Assembly (NCBI GenBank): GCA_033060915.1
Contig: CM065389.1
Span: forward strand, 14,457,501 to 14,521,500
Length of the DNA: 64,000 nucleotides
Origin: Euryodendron excelsum
Taxonomy: Eukaryota > Streptophyta > Magnoliopsida > Ericales > Pentaphylacaceae
Direction: 5' to 3'
The notes beneath the pieces were generated by a model. That model searched no databases and was not told the DNA's origin. It saw only the letters and a program-made list of their open reading frames with translations. Numbering within the stretch: position 1 is the stretch's first letter; each line of letters opens with the position of its first letter. The position numbers were made by a program, and so were the translations under genes. This document shows positions 10,729 to 19,840 of this stretch, piece after piece.

Positions 10729-11481
10729 TTAGTAGTGGTGGGGAGGAGGAGGAGGAGGAGGAGGAGGAGGCGAAGAGTAGTAGTAATGGTGGGGTGGTGG
10801 TGGACTGTGCACCGGAGGTGGTGGCGGTGGAGAGTTATATTTGTAAACTGGAGGAGGAGGAGGAGGAGATTTGTACTTATAGGGTGGTGGGGGAGGAGAT
10901 GAGTACTTGTATGGTTTCTTGGGCGGTGGTGGCGGTGGAGACTTGTACTTGTAAACTGGAGGAGGTGGTGGAGGAGACTTGTACTTGTAGGGTGGTGGGG
11001 GAGGAGATGAGTACTTGTAGGGCTTCTTGGGCGGTGGTGGTGGTGGAGACTTGTATTTGTAGACTGGAGGAGGTGGTGGAGGGGACTTGTACTCGTAGGG
11101 TGGTGGGGGAGGAGATGAGTACTTGTAGGGCTTCTTGGGGGATGGTGGTGGTGGAGGAGACTTATACTTGTAAGGTTTCATGGGTGGAGGTGGTGGTGGT
11201 GGTGGTGATTTGTACTTGTAAACCGGTGGTGGCGGTGGTGGTGGAGACTCGTATTTATAAGGGTGCGGCGGCGGTGAGTAGTGCACTGGTGGAGGAGGTG
11301 GTGGTGATTTGTAGTGGTAAGGAGGAGGAGGTGGAGGTGGGGACTTCTTGGGAGGTGGTGGCGGAGGAGATGAGTAATGGTAGTCTGCTGTGGTTTCTGA
11401 TGGCATGCTGAGAGACACTATAGCAAGTAGGAGAGTGGTGAGAAGGGAGGCCATTGCAGACCTTCTGCCCTTTCCTCCCAT
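10729..11481 (-). CDS. Extensin, complete (250 aa)
   Basis: Secreted cell-wall hydroxyproline-rich glycoprotein. Residues 1-32 are a signal peptide: a basic start (GGKGRR), a hydrophobic core of Leu, Ala, Ile and Val at about 13-24, and likely cleavage after Ala32 in SETTA. The rest is almost wholly repeats of Ser followed by four or more Pro, alternating with YKYK, VYKYK, KKPYKYSS and HYYYSS blocks. In this family Ser-Pro runs are hydroxylated and O-arabinosylated, and the Tyr-Lys-Tyr motifs are sites of peroxidase cross-linking in the wall. The 3' end reads HHY then TAA. There is no LRR, agglutinin or other folded domain, so it is a classical extensin. The first Met is used; a Met at residue 10 is an alternative that would still leave a signal peptide. 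A TATA box lies about 60 bp upstream. The dense V/E-rich frame on the opposite strand is its shadow. Confidence 0.95.
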   Translation of the reverse strand: MGGKGRRSAMASLLTTLLLAIVSLSMPSETTADYHYSSPPPPPPKKSPPPPPPPYHYKSPPPPPPVHYSPPPHPYKYESPPPPPPPVYKYKSPPPPPPPPMKPYKYKSPPPPPSPKKPYKYSSPPPPPYEYKSPPPPPPVYKYKSPPPPPPKKPYKYSSPPPPPYKYKSPPPPPPVYKYKSPPPPPPKKPYKYSSPPPPPYKYKSPPPPPPVYKYNSPPPPPPVHSPPPPHHYYYSSPPPPPPPPPPHHY

Positions 11482-11537
11482 CTTTTCCTACAAATTGGGT
11501 TTTTGTGATGCTCACAGGCAGCCCTCTCCATCCCTTT

Positions 11538-11543
11538 TTTATA
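11538..11543 (-). promoter_or_regulatory. TATA box of the extensin gene
   Basis: The minus strand reads GGCTATAAAAAAGGG here, about 57-62 bp upstream of the extensin ATG. This predicts a short 5'UTR of roughly 30 nt. It is the only clear TATA motif close to the start. Confidence 0.7.
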
Positions 11544-11544
11544 G

Positions 11545-12197
11545 CCTAGGTCCATACCTTTTAACACCTAGACTAATCATGGTAAACGTTATTAAAATAG
11601 TATCACTCCATTGTACGAGTTTAAAAAATCATAACATAATAAATAAAAATGAGTAATGTTATACAACTAAAAAATTTATACAAAATTTATTATCAGAATG
11701 ATGTGACTAAATTGTGGGCTTATTATTTTAAAATAAAAAACTTATCAAAATATTTATTTATTATAAAATTATCATTATCACATCATTCTGATATAAAATT
11801 TTATATAAATTTTTTAAAAAAATAACATTTTTCAATGAAAATTCATGTTTGAATGGGTTGTCACTTAACGCTCGTATCAATATTGACTTGCGTGTGTAGT
11901 TTGTTTGTTGGGATTTGTCTGATTGAGACTGCAAGCTAAGCATAGGCATAAAGTAATAGTGTGAATACAGAACGCTATTGGTTGGCCTTTGTCATGCAAT
12001 AATTCAAACAGAAAGTCTTTCATGTGTCCCTGTTTATAAACATCTTATTCCTTATTACTTAATGGAGAGAGAAAAAGAAAAGAAAATGGAACAGAGGTAG
12101 CCAAATATGATCATATTGAGGGATGCGGCGTTTACTTCTTTTTCAATCATTGAAAGCCCAACCTCACCTATTATTAACATTCATATCTGAGTAGGTG
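11545..12197. other. Extensin upstream region
   Basis: AT-rich promoter-side sequence without a gene. The part from about 12060 continues across the Copia insertion into 29713 onward and is related to 36.03-36.24 kb. An approximately 60-bp inverted repeat, 11656-11720 against 11755-11820, looks like a small foldback element with ends such as ACAAAATTTATTATCAGAAT. This may be a MITE inside the promoter. Confidence 0.5.
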
Positions 12198-12202
12198 GAG
12201 TA

Positions 12203-12670
12203 TGTTAACTAAATATCTACAAAGTAAGTAAAATTATCAAACACAGTATATAATAAAATTAGTTATTTTAAAATTATTAAATAATAGTTAAATAATTCTT
12301 TTAAAACTATTAAGGATATATCTTTTTGATCACGTAACAATTTATTTATATCATAGAATAAAATATAAAATATAACTTGAACTTGAATATTTTACCTACA
12401 CTATTTACTTTCTTCTCTCTCCTCTATTCTTTTTCTCTGTCTCTTCTGTTTCTCTCTTTCCTTCTTTCTCTCTCTTTTCTTCTTTTTCCCTCTTTCATTT
12501 TTTTCTTTCTTAAACTTCATTTGAAGCCTCCTTTTATACATGCAGCTGATGGGTTAGCCAACTACGTTTTTCACCAAATACATTAAGTTGCTGATCACAT
12601 GTTGTTTAATGAGTTTGGTGAATTGTTAGGTGCACATCCTTCGATCATCTGCCATTCTTCTTTCATAACA
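12203..12670 (-). repeat. 3' LTR of the Copia element
   Basis: On the minus strand it runs from TGTTATGAAAG (12670) to GTTAACA (12203). It matches the 5' LTR at 29238-29712 along its length, including the pyrimidine-rich tract at 12410-12510, but with many substitutions, indicating an old insertion. A purine-rich tract, CCAAGGAGAAG on the minus strand (12671-12681), abuts it as the polypurine tract. Confidence 0.88.
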
Positions 12671-12689
12671 CTTCTCCTTGGATGACCGC

Positions 12690-13640
12690 TACAAGAAGTC
12701 TCATAAAAACCGTAGCGAAGGAAAAATAGGTGGCTAAAACTGCCTCATTAAGCTCTTGTCAAGAAAAATCCTATGAAAAAAAAAACTGCTGATGAAGAAA
12801 AAAGAATACAGTCTGTGACTTCCCCTTATTCATACATCTGGTATAAAGTTAAAGTTGTTAGCTTCAATTGTTTAGAATAAAAGATCTTTGAGACAACGCA
12901 TGCCAATGTTTTGTACCAATTTCTCAAATGTTGCAGTTGGGAATGCTTTAATAAATAAGTCTGTCAATTTGTCATGTGAACATATCTGCTGGACATCAAT
13001 ATCACCTTTTTTCTAGAGTTCATGTGCATAAAAGAACTTTGGCGATATATGTTTGGTTCTGTCACCTTTGATATAGCCTTACTTAATTTGTACAATACAT
13101 GCTGCATTATCTTCATATACTATCGTTGAGGTGTCTTTGTTCTAGAATAGTCCACAACTGTCTTGAATATGTTGGATTATAGATTTCAACCAACTGTACT
13201 CTCAACTTGCTTCATGAATTGCTATTATCTTAGAATGATTTGAAGAAATTGTAATTAGTGTTTGCTTCACAGATCGCCAAGATATAGCAATGTTACCATA
13301 GATAAATACATACCCGATTTGTGATCATACTTTATATGGATTAGAAAGGTAACCAGCATCTGCATAGCCAACTAACTTTAATTTTGGTCCCTTTGCATAG
13401 AATAAACCCAAATATGTTGTTCCTCATAGGTAACGGAATATGTGTTTCACCCCTTTTCAATATCTCTGAGTTGGTGCAGAACTATATCTTCCTTATAAAT
13501 TAATAGAACATGCAATATCGGATCTTATGTAATTTGCAAGATACATAAGAGCCCCAATAACACTAAGGTATGGTACTTTAGGACCAAGGATTTCTTTACC
13601 ATCTTCTTGAGAGCGAAAATAATCTTTTTGTACATCTAGT
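12690..13640 (-). pseudogene. Copia RNase H and RT C-terminal remnant
   Basis: Minus-strand translation in broken frames gives the Copia RT-to-RNase H connection and RNase H region. Recognisable text includes a GYADAGYL-like segment near 13330-13370, a motif around the first RNase H Asp, and C-terminal sequence ending near 12.88 kb. Many stop codons and frameshifts separate the pieces. The identification is by motif order and by position directly downstream of the RT fragment with YVDD. Confidence 0.75.
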
Positions 13641-13642
13641 GA

Positions 13643-13963
13643 TTAGACAATCATGAAAGAACTCAATGAATAAGTTTTATCCATATAAAATCGATTCAAA
13701 ACCTTTTTTGTATATATAGATTGATGGATGAGAATTCCATTTGATAAGTGCTCAATTTGTAATTCAAGACAAAATTTTGTTTTTCCAAGATCTTTCATTT
13801 GAAACTCATTTTTTAAATAACTAATAGTTGTTGTAAGCTCTTTAGGAGTTCCAACAAGATTCATATCATCGACATAGACTGCAATAATAGCAAATCCAGA
13901 TTCTGAATTCTTAATAAAAATGTATGGACAAATTGTATTATTCACATATCCAGTTTTCAATAG
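13643..13963 (-). pseudogene. Copia reverse transcriptase fragment with YVDD
   Basis: A 105-codon open stretch includes FAIIAVYVDDMNLVGTP, the Copia RT catalytic box, with YVDD at 13865-13876, then LKNEFQMKDLG and LGLQIEH-like text (here LELQIEH). Reading upstream, the frame breaks at LLKTGYVNN, where the giant LTR enters. The missing upstream part, ending MWYNRISEY, resumes at 22562. The two catalytic Asp residues are kept. Confidence 0.9.
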
Positions 13964-14659
13964 ATGTTTGTTGCGCCCCGTTTTTGGACACCAGGCCCTT
14001 TTGGCTTCGGAGAAAAAGATACGGTGCTCTCTCGTTAGAACTCATCCTCCTAGAAGAACAAATGCGACGGGGTTTTAAATTTTTAAAATGGAATTGATTA
14101 GTGCTTTTTAAAAAGATTTTTGGAGTCGCCACCTAACATATTTAAAGATGTGCTAAGTCATCTACACTAAGTAAAACCCAAGAGTTAAACTTAGATTTTG
14201 GAAAGTGTTTTCGAAAAACGTCTTCATGAAAGGGTTTTAGAAGGTAGAGTTGTTTGACAACCCTAAAAATGTTGGAAGGTCCTTTTGGAAATTAACTCCA
14301 GTTTTGGTCTTTGAAACGTAAATTCTTAAATCCAAAGGGTTAGTTACATGTACGGCAGATGTCCTAAGACTATCACCCTACTTCGCCCTTGCGATACCTA
14401 TATATTCATTCACCTTTTACTCACCTAATTATGACTCACCGATTACCTATGCTTAATGCTATCTATTTAGAAAACTTTGAAAAACAAATTTAAAGAAGAG
14501 TTTGAAAAAGGAAATTGAGTTTGAAAAATAGTTATGGAATTGGAATTTGAAAAGGGTTATAGAATTAAAAATTTGAAAAGAGTTGTGACCATATTCCATG
14601 AAGGGTTGCCTATGTACCTTCTTAAAGAGAATCAGGTCAGCCGTAGTTCCGACAAGAGT

Positions 14660-15010
14660 CCAAAAAAGTTAGAATTTTGAAAATAGATTTTTATTTCTAG
14701 AAAGTTTTCATTTTTAAAAAGTTTTCTTTTCAGGAAATTTTGAGTTTGAAAGTGTTTCCTTTTCAGGAAAGGATGGATTTGAAAATGTTTTCTTTTTAGG
14801 AAGATTTGATTTTTGAAATATTTCATTTTTAGGAAGATTTGATTTGAAAAACGTTTCCTTTTCAAGAAGATTTGATTTTTAAAATGTTTCTTTTTTAAAA
14901 AGATTGGATTGGATTTGAAGATATTGACTTGATTTGAAAAGATTTGATTTGATTTGAAAAGATTTGGAAGATTTGAAAAGGTTTTGTTTCCTTTTTGAAA
15001 AAGGTTTGAT
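14660..15010. repeat. Degenerate ~42-bp tandem repeats in the giant LTR
   Basis: Repeated segments such as TTTTCAGGAAG and AGGAAGATTTGATTT recur every 40-45 bp, then decay into short GATTTGA repeats. The array explains the Lys/Phe-rich frames seen on the minus strand, which are not genes. Confidence 0.65.
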
Positions 15011-16554
15011 TGGCTTGAAAAAGGTAAGTTTGGATTGTTTCCAAAATGGGAGGAGTTGATTTAGGGTTTAAATTTGGAAAATTTGAAAAATGAGTGATTG
15101 AGGGATTTGAAATAGAAGGTTTTGATTTGATTGATTTGAAAATTGAGGATTTTAAGAGTTTGCAAAAAAGTATGATTTTGACTTGAAAAAGAAAAGTTTT
15201 CGAGTGGGTAAAAACAAAATTTTCGTAGGATTGGACTTCTAGGGTTTAACAAATGTGAGTTTTATAAATGGTTCAAAAACTGAGTCTTTTGAAAACATGT
15301 TTTAGGGTTTGAAACCCTAACTTGAATTTTAGACATCCAAATGAATATCGCACTTTGCTTAAAGCCATTCTAGCCATTGAAAGGCTAGAACCGCTTTAGG
15401 CTGTGACTTTGAAAAAAAATAAAGGCACGAGGCCAAAAATGTAGACCTTTTCGGGTCGTTTTGAATGTCACACATTTCTCAAAACAACCCTAATTATGAA
15501 AATACTAGGATCATTTTGAGACTGTGTTTTTGAAAAGAAGCAAATGTAGGCTAACAGGAGCCATTTAAAAATGTCACACTTTTCTAAGAGAACCCTAACC
15601 ATAAAAGGGTTATGATCCACCTAAAATTGTGGTTTTAAGAAAGCTACTTTGAAAATGGTTTTAAGGAGTAGAGAAATGACATGAATGCAAATATATGACG
15701 ATGATAATAACGACATCAAATATACAAGGTGAGGTATCACCATATTGCAAGACGGCCCTAAGGCCATGCCGTGAAGCAAGTGAAGGCTAAAAAGAGAGTC
15801 CCGATCGGTAATATCCTCTTACTTACTCTTGACATGGAGTTAATGTCCTCTTGTTCCAAGTATATAAGAAAGGTGAGTTTAGAGACAGGGGTTTAAAAAA
15901 TAGAGGAACCCAAGTGAGTTTGGAGGGAGAAGAGAGAGTGGGGGAGTACGAAAGTAAACGGAGGATTTACCTTGTGTCATTTCTTCTTTCTTTGACGGAA
16001 GCTCAGGCCTTGGACTTGGGAAGACTTTGGGAGCTTCCAGGCAACGGTGCAGACTTTCGGTGGAGCTCGGAGGCTAAGGCTTTGAAGCCTCAAGCTAGGG
16101 CTCAACCAACAGGACTGCGAGAGAGAGAAAAAGGGCTCCAAGAACTGTCTGGAACAAAGGGAGAGATTTTTTGGATAGAATTTTTAACCCAAAATAGTGG
16201 GGGGGGGGGGGTCTGTATTTATAGTGTAAAAACAGGGTGATTGTACGCCACTCTTAGTGGCGCATGGCTTAAAGTTAGCCGTGCGGCACTAAGAGTGGTG
16301 TAGGGGTATTTAATGAAGGTTGGATACGGGGTTGGTCTATTCGTAACTGATTATGGGGGGTTATGCACCACTATTAGTGGGACACGACTAAAGTTAAAGC
16401 ATGCGCCACTAATAGCTGTAAGCACCCCGTTTTTGCCCGCTCGGCAATCTCCGGCCTCACCGGGCTCAGTTTTCTAACATCGTAACACATGTAGGTTCAA
16501 GATGAGCCTTTTGATCTTCAATCCAACCAACTGGTCGCTTCTCGGGCCCACAAG

Positions 16555-16985
16555 GACCCGTTGGAGCCATAAGCACCATCATTCCAGGTAGTTTTCCAGA
16601 TCATGCGGTTTTGGAAACCAACGCCATCCAGGTAGTTTCCCAGGATCGGGCCATCTCGGGGACCGACATCTCATCAAATTCTAGACGGTTCACTTCTGGC
16701 GCCCGCTAGCTCGCCAATGTAGAACGTTTTTCATTTGGTAATTCTCTGAGACCAGGCGTTCTCAGATACCAACACCACCCTTCCAGGTAGCTTTCTGGGA
16801 CCAGGCGTTCTCAAGAACCAACACTACTCTTCCAGGTAGCTTTCTGAGACCAAGCGTTCTCAGGAACCAACACCACCACTACAGGTAGCTCTCTAAAGAC
16901 CGGGCGTTCTTAGAGACCAACACCGCACAGGTAGTTTTCCAAGACCGGGCGGTCTCGGGAACCAATACCTAGGTCAACACCAGCG
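16555..16985 (+). repeat. ~57-bp tandem repeats in the inner giant LTR
   Basis: Six to seven units built from CCAGGTAG(C/T)TTTC, a GACC(A/G)GGCG core and AACCAACACC recur every 55-60 bp. The outer copy has a related array at about 21.9-22.15 kb in the opposite orientation. Confidence 0.8.
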
Positions 16986-17454
16986 CCTGCTAGCCCGACT
17001 CGATGAACAATGACCAAACTTGCCCCTGGGGCCTCCAGGCACGTTTTGAGAAGTTCAAAATCTCTCAAAATGATAAGTCCATTCTTCCAAAATGTTGTTA
17101 AACCATTAGGCTTCCCTCGCACGCCATTTGGTCCAAATCCGTTTCTATTCCGGCTCACTTCGGCCAAAATGACCGTTTTGCTCTTGAACATCTCAGCACA
17201 GCACAAACCCCGCCGAACGGTAAAAAACTCTCCCAAAACTATCCCTGAAAAACCCTACTTGTTTAACACGACACATCAAACCATTCCTAACCATTTGCAG
17301 TCAATCTTGGCCAAAATGACTATTTTACCCCTAACAATCCAAACATGCTCCTAAACAGTACCGGTCCTGATATTTCGAGCAAAGGGTTTCACCATACACA
17401 CTTGTTTAACCCGAGGAGGACCCTACGACATTAAACTCACATGACTCGATAAAA

Positions 17455-17905
17455 GTTCCCTGAAGCGTCTTGTAGACGCTCCGCCTAAATTGTATTTTCT
17501 CCCGATTCCATGGTTATAACGCACCGTCAACTGACTTGAGAAATGCGTAAATCAAGGAATTCTCGAAAGATCGTTCATAGATCTTTCCATCGATACGGCT
17601 CGATCAGATAGATCGCTTCCTGAAGCCCTCTATCGTACGGTGCGAGAACTACAACTTTTGATAACCCTTGGAGCGTCTAGCAGACGCTTCACCAAGGTTG
17701 ACTTTTTTCCGGATTCCCTGATCAAAATGCACCGTCAAAATGACTTGAGAAATGCGTAAATCTAGGAATTCCCGAAAGTATTTTCAGAGCATTTTCCATC
17801 GGTACGGTCCGATCGAAAAGATCGCTTCCCGATGGCCTTGATGACACAACACGAAAACAGCCACTTTCGAACACCCTCAGAGTGTATCATAGACGCTCTA
17901 CAAAA
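17455..17905 (+). repeat. ~205-bp tandem duplication in the inner giant LTR
   Basis: Two long units and the start of a third, each opening with a GAAGCGTCTTGTAGACGCT-type palindrome. Each continues through GACTTGAGAAATGCGTAAAT, then a GATCGCTTCC segment. The units are clearly related but diverged. Confidence 0.75.
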
Positions 17906-19538
17906 ATGTCCTTTTATGCATGCTTCCCGAGACAATATCCCATGCTTCCAAACACAATTCAAACTCTTTAAAAGCATGAAAGTCCACAAGAAACCTCAAG
18001 AGAGCACCGTGGGTGCAACCAATTCCTCCGGAACCTTCCCGATTAGCTCAATTATCGAGACAAAGTTTGGATGAACCTTCTCGGTGATGGAGCGCATGCT
18101 ACATGCGCTCAAATTTTGATCAGATCGACCAAATTTTGATCAACAGTCGAAATTTAACCAGTACACAGGGTGCCACGTGTCATTCTGGCAATGGAACAAT
18201 ACCTGCGCATGTTCTACATGTGCTAGGTCAAATTTTGGCCAGGCGCATGTAGCACATGTGCCAGGCCTATTCCAGATTGCCAATAAATACCAGGCCACCC
18301 CTTTGCATATTCCATCTCTGAAATTTATGTGAAGCTCTACTGAAACTACTCTAGAATCTCGAATCCTTATATATATTCCACCCCTCTGACACTTAGGCTA
18401 GATTCTATCTCTCTCAAGCCTATACACTTCACTTACAAGGCCTTATACACCATTACACACTCCATTCCAGTCCCTCAAGCCCTCTTGAAGTCATTCAAGC
18501 TCTAATCAAGACATCTATTGAAGATTACAAGTGTGTTGAAGGCAAAAGGTGGTATCCCTTTTACATTTGTGTCTTCCCCTACTCTTCTCTTCTCCCTCCT
18601 AGCCTACTTAGGTTATTCTCTATTTTAATCCCCATCTATAACCCCCCATTCTTGCATGCTTGAGCCAAGAGGGCTCTTAGATCATGCCTAGAGGAAAGCA
18701 AGTGAGAGCCACTGTGTAGGGAGACCTCTCACTAGCCTACTTTGAGATGGTATGGCCTAGGAGCCCCTTGTTTATATGGTGTAGCTTAAAAGCCTTGTAT
18801 GTGATCATGACCCCCTGCATATTACTATTTTGATCATGTCTTGTATGCTTGGCTTCATTTTATGCTTATTGCCATGTTCTATAATGTTTACATTACTCTT
18901 AAACTCCATGTCATTTCCAAGCTCTATATTTCTTTCAAGAATTGTTCTAAGAGTTGACTCTTTGAAGCTTAAGATGAGATCTTAGAAATCATGGCTTAGA
19001 AAATCCCCTACTGACCCCTAACTCTCACTTTGGCATCATGACATTTTAACTTGTATAAGGGTTGCTTTCCAATTCTCTAATTTTCAAGATTTTCATTCTT
19101 TTAAGTGTAGTGGTTAGAATGGCCCCATGGAACCCTCTCTTGAGTGGTTTTCCTTTTATTTGGCCATAGAAACCCTCTCTTGATGGAATGGCATCCTACA
19201 AAAAGGGTTTTCAAAACTCTTTTCAAAAATGGTTATCAAAAACTCATTCCCTCCATCTTTGCATTAAAAATGGTGCCTTAAAAAGTTGTCATCACCATGT
19301 TGATTTTTGGACCCCTTACACCATTGTTAAGATTATGGTTACAATGGCCATGAGAAAACCTTCCTTGGAATGGTCTCCAAACACCAATCATATAAACCAT
19401 ACTCTTGGCTAAAGTCAAAATTTTTATGGAAATGATCTTTAAAAGGGTTGTCCACCAAAGTCCATTGCATAAAATGTTTTATTCTTCAAAACTCTTTCCA
19501 AAAGTGCATTAAACCAACTTTCAAAACCATTTTCCAAT

Positions 19539-19840
19539 CCAACCCTAGGTTAACTTGACCCTAGTTGACCAACCCTAGGTTAACTTGACCCTAGTTGTCT
19601 AACCCTAGGTTAACTTGACCCTAGTTGTCCAACCCTAGGTTAACTTGACTCTAGTTGTCTAATCTTAGGTTAACTTGACCCTAGTTATCCAACCCTAGGT
19701 TAACTTGAACTTAGTTCGCTCACCTTAGGTTAACTTAACCCTAGTTAGCTAACCTTAAGTCACCTTAACCCTAGGTTAATCTAACCTAAGTTAGTGAACC
19801 TTAGGTCACCCTTAACCATAGGCTAACCCAACATAGGTTA
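19539..19840 (+). repeat. 30-bp minisatellite (CCTAGGTTAACTTGACC core)
   Basis: About eight to nine head-to-tail 30-bp units with the core CCTAGGTTAACTTGACC followed by CTAGTTG. The first units are nearly identical and the later ones decay. It lies within the inner giant LTR and accounts for part of its extra length. It resembles but is not the plant telomere repeat. Confidence 0.85.

Noticed and set aside
10617..11411. 264-codon Val/Glu-rich plus-strand ORF
   Set aside because: It is the antisense shadow of the extensin repeats; the opposite frame has a signal peptide, SPPPP/YKYK repeats, TATA box and conserved intron.
12377..12586. Leu/Phe/Ser-rich ORF
   Set aside because: Translation of the pyrimidine-rich tract of the Copia 3' LTR.
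14632..15252. Lys/Phe-rich minus-strand ORFs
   Set aside because: They arise from degenerate GATTTGA-type repeats in the giant LTR.
15851..16240. 129-codon ORF near the middle of the outer giant LTR
   Set aside because: It ends in a G run and lies in the likely transcribed leader of the antisense-oriented LTR; no domain recognised.
17010..17354. 114-codon ORF in the inner giant LTR
   Set aside because: No domain, and the corresponding part of the outer LTR does not keep it open.
19539..19840. Possible CRISPR array or interstitial telomere repeat
   Set aside because: Units are contiguous without spacers and the genome is eukaryotic; the core CCTAGGTTAACTTGACC is not the plant telomere heptamer.
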